Assembly: GCA_021741155.1 (NCBI GenBank)
Contig: JAIOYP010000020.1
Span: forward strand, 1-61,090
Source: Flavobacteriales bacterium
Lineage (GTDB): Bacteria > Bacteroidota > Bacteroidia > UBA10329
DNA length: 61,090 nt
Direction: 5' to 3'
Shown: piece after piece, positions 60,686 to 61,090 of the stretch
Layout: the number at the start of each line of letters is the position of its first letter
How positions within the stretch are numbered: position 1 is the stretch's first letter
Translations under genes and position numbers: made by a program
The notes under the pieces: generated by a model
Seen by the model: only the letters and a program-made list of their open reading frames with translations
Database searches by the model: none
Told to the model about the DNA's origin: nothing

Positions 60686-60700
60686 GGTTTCTATTTGCGA

Positions 60701-60708
60701 CTAAAATA
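60701..60708 (-). promoter_or_regulatory. Candidate -7 element (TATTTTAG, minus strand) for the XRE regulator
   Basis: One mismatch from TAnnTTTG, 15 nt from the ATG, and three bases from the first unit of the 21-bp array. Confidence 0.4.
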
Positions 60709-60710
60709 GG

Positions 60711-60962
60711 TGATCTAATTGATGTGAATATCTAAGTTATTAGTATAAATGTATGGTTTATTAGTTCTTGATTCAGGGATATTAGAACATAAATCTAATT
60801 AATTAGATTATAACGCGGTGTAATTAGATATAAATGCAGCTTATTTGGTACTGTATGCTAATATATTAGTATAGACATCTGATTTATTAGTACATCAAGC
60901 ATACTAATTAGCATGAGAATCTAAGTAATTAGAACATTAGGCGGATAAATTTGACCCTTCCT
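60711..60962. repeat. 21-bp phased tandem array (12 units, 10 strong)
   Basis: From 60732 to 60941 ten consecutive 21-bp units run without any insertion or deletion. Positions 8-12 of the unit are ATTAG in nine of ten units, and position 1 is C in nine of ten. The consensus of the first 12 positions is CTAAnTwATTAG. Perfect CTAA-N4-TTAG palindromes fall at 60732, 60795, 60858 and 60921, every third unit, 63 bp apart. 60792-60809 is an 18-bp perfect palindrome. Weaker units extend to 60711 and 60962. All frames are closed by stops. Confidence 0.93.
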
Positions 60963-61014
60963 AAAATAACCTTACACTTTTTGAGGTAGTTTATAAAAGT
61001 GTATTACAGGGTTT

Positions 61015-61090
61015 ATGGCTAACCCTAAACCAAACTTACAACTTATTATTTTCTTCCTTTTTGGAGCTTACAGAAGCGTTGGTTATTACT
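61015..61090 (+). CDS. Possible start of a gene cut by the window end
   Basis: ATG 61015 opens a frame that runs to the end of the window (25 codons): MANPKPNLQLIIFFLFGAY and onward. It has a hydrophobic stretch, perhaps a signal or membrane segment. There are too few codons for identification. If real, it would be transcribed away from the 21-bp array and be a candidate target of the XRE regulator. Confidence 0.3.
   Translation, partial: MANPKPNLQLIIFFLFGAYRSVGYY

Noticed and set aside
60711-60962. CRISPR array or protein-coding repeat
   Set aside because: There is no long identical repeat with unique spacers, and the 21-bp step is too short for CRISPR. All six frames contain frequent stops, since TAG is part of the unit.
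1-61090. tRNA, rRNA, riboswitch and prophage genes
   Set aside because: I looked for T-loop and rRNA-like motifs and for phage structural genes and saw none; a covariance search would be needed to exclude small RNAs.

Overview
The window reads as a chromosomal segment of a Bacteroidota bacterium, probably a gliding or T9SS-using member of the Flavobacteriales-like groups. The grounds are three type IX secretion C-terminal sorting tails (one partial, one intact, one in a pseudogene), a tandem pair of RemB-like outer-membrane barrels, an alpha-2-macroglobulin of the Bacteroidota kind, and at least twelve gene starts preceded by the Bacteroidota -7 promoter element TAnnTTTG or TAnnTTCG. Species cannot be fixed from the sequence.

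Layout. 1-9520: end of a T9SS cargo gene, a 49-residue peptide gene, a TonB-family protein, two RemB-like barrels, an unrecognised secreted protein and a double-domain M16 protease. 9585-11939: tadA and aspS. 11980-35814: a Wzx/Wzy-type polysaccharide locus. wza and wzc point right. Convergent to them lies a long leftward series: wzi-like, priming glycosyltransferase, asnB, two GT4, UDP-glucuronate 4-epimerase-like, GT4, second asnB, GT4-like, acetyltransferase, wzy, fdtB-like, fdtA-like, GT8-like, wzx, gmd and fcl. 35884-40526: hldE and the sulfate-activation genes cysN, cysD and cysC, with a small four-helix-bundle (S23) gene wedged between cysD and cysN. 40626-46204: deoC, aldehyde dehydrogenase, a GxxExxY gene, a truncated aldehyde dehydrogenase homologue and an SLC13-type permease. 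46243-49447: dihaem peroxidase, cysQ and a GH114/TM1410-like lipoprotein. 49531-50830: a decayed T9SS cargo gene and an IS110-family remnant. 50906-60685: thiolase, another T9SS cargo protein, a 2036-residue alpha-2-macroglobulin, an antitoxin with a broken toxin, a TonB-C-like protein and an XRE regulator.

The polysaccharide genes supply GDP-L-fucose (gmd, fcl), probably a dTDP-3-amino-3,6-dideoxyhexose (fdtA, fdtB) and a UDP-uronic acid. The two AsnB proteins may amidate carboxyl groups on the glycan. CysCDN, the SLC13 permease and CysQ form a PAPS make-and-recycle set; no cysH or sulfotransferase is visible, so sulfation of the glycan is only a possibility.

The most unusual features are non-coding. 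A 21-bp strictly periodic array (about 60711-60962) sits directly upstream of the XRE regulator gene, with four CTAA-N4-TTAG palindromes exactly 63 bp apart. Two single-gene cassettes (S23 and GxxExxY) are each inserted inside an operon and flanked by short-period repeats in inverted orientation. Degenerate 7-bp repeats recur at several intergenic sites. An IS110 remnant retains a long hairpin in its non-coding end. A 20-bp palindrome appears twice in frame inside the alpha-2-macroglobulin gene.
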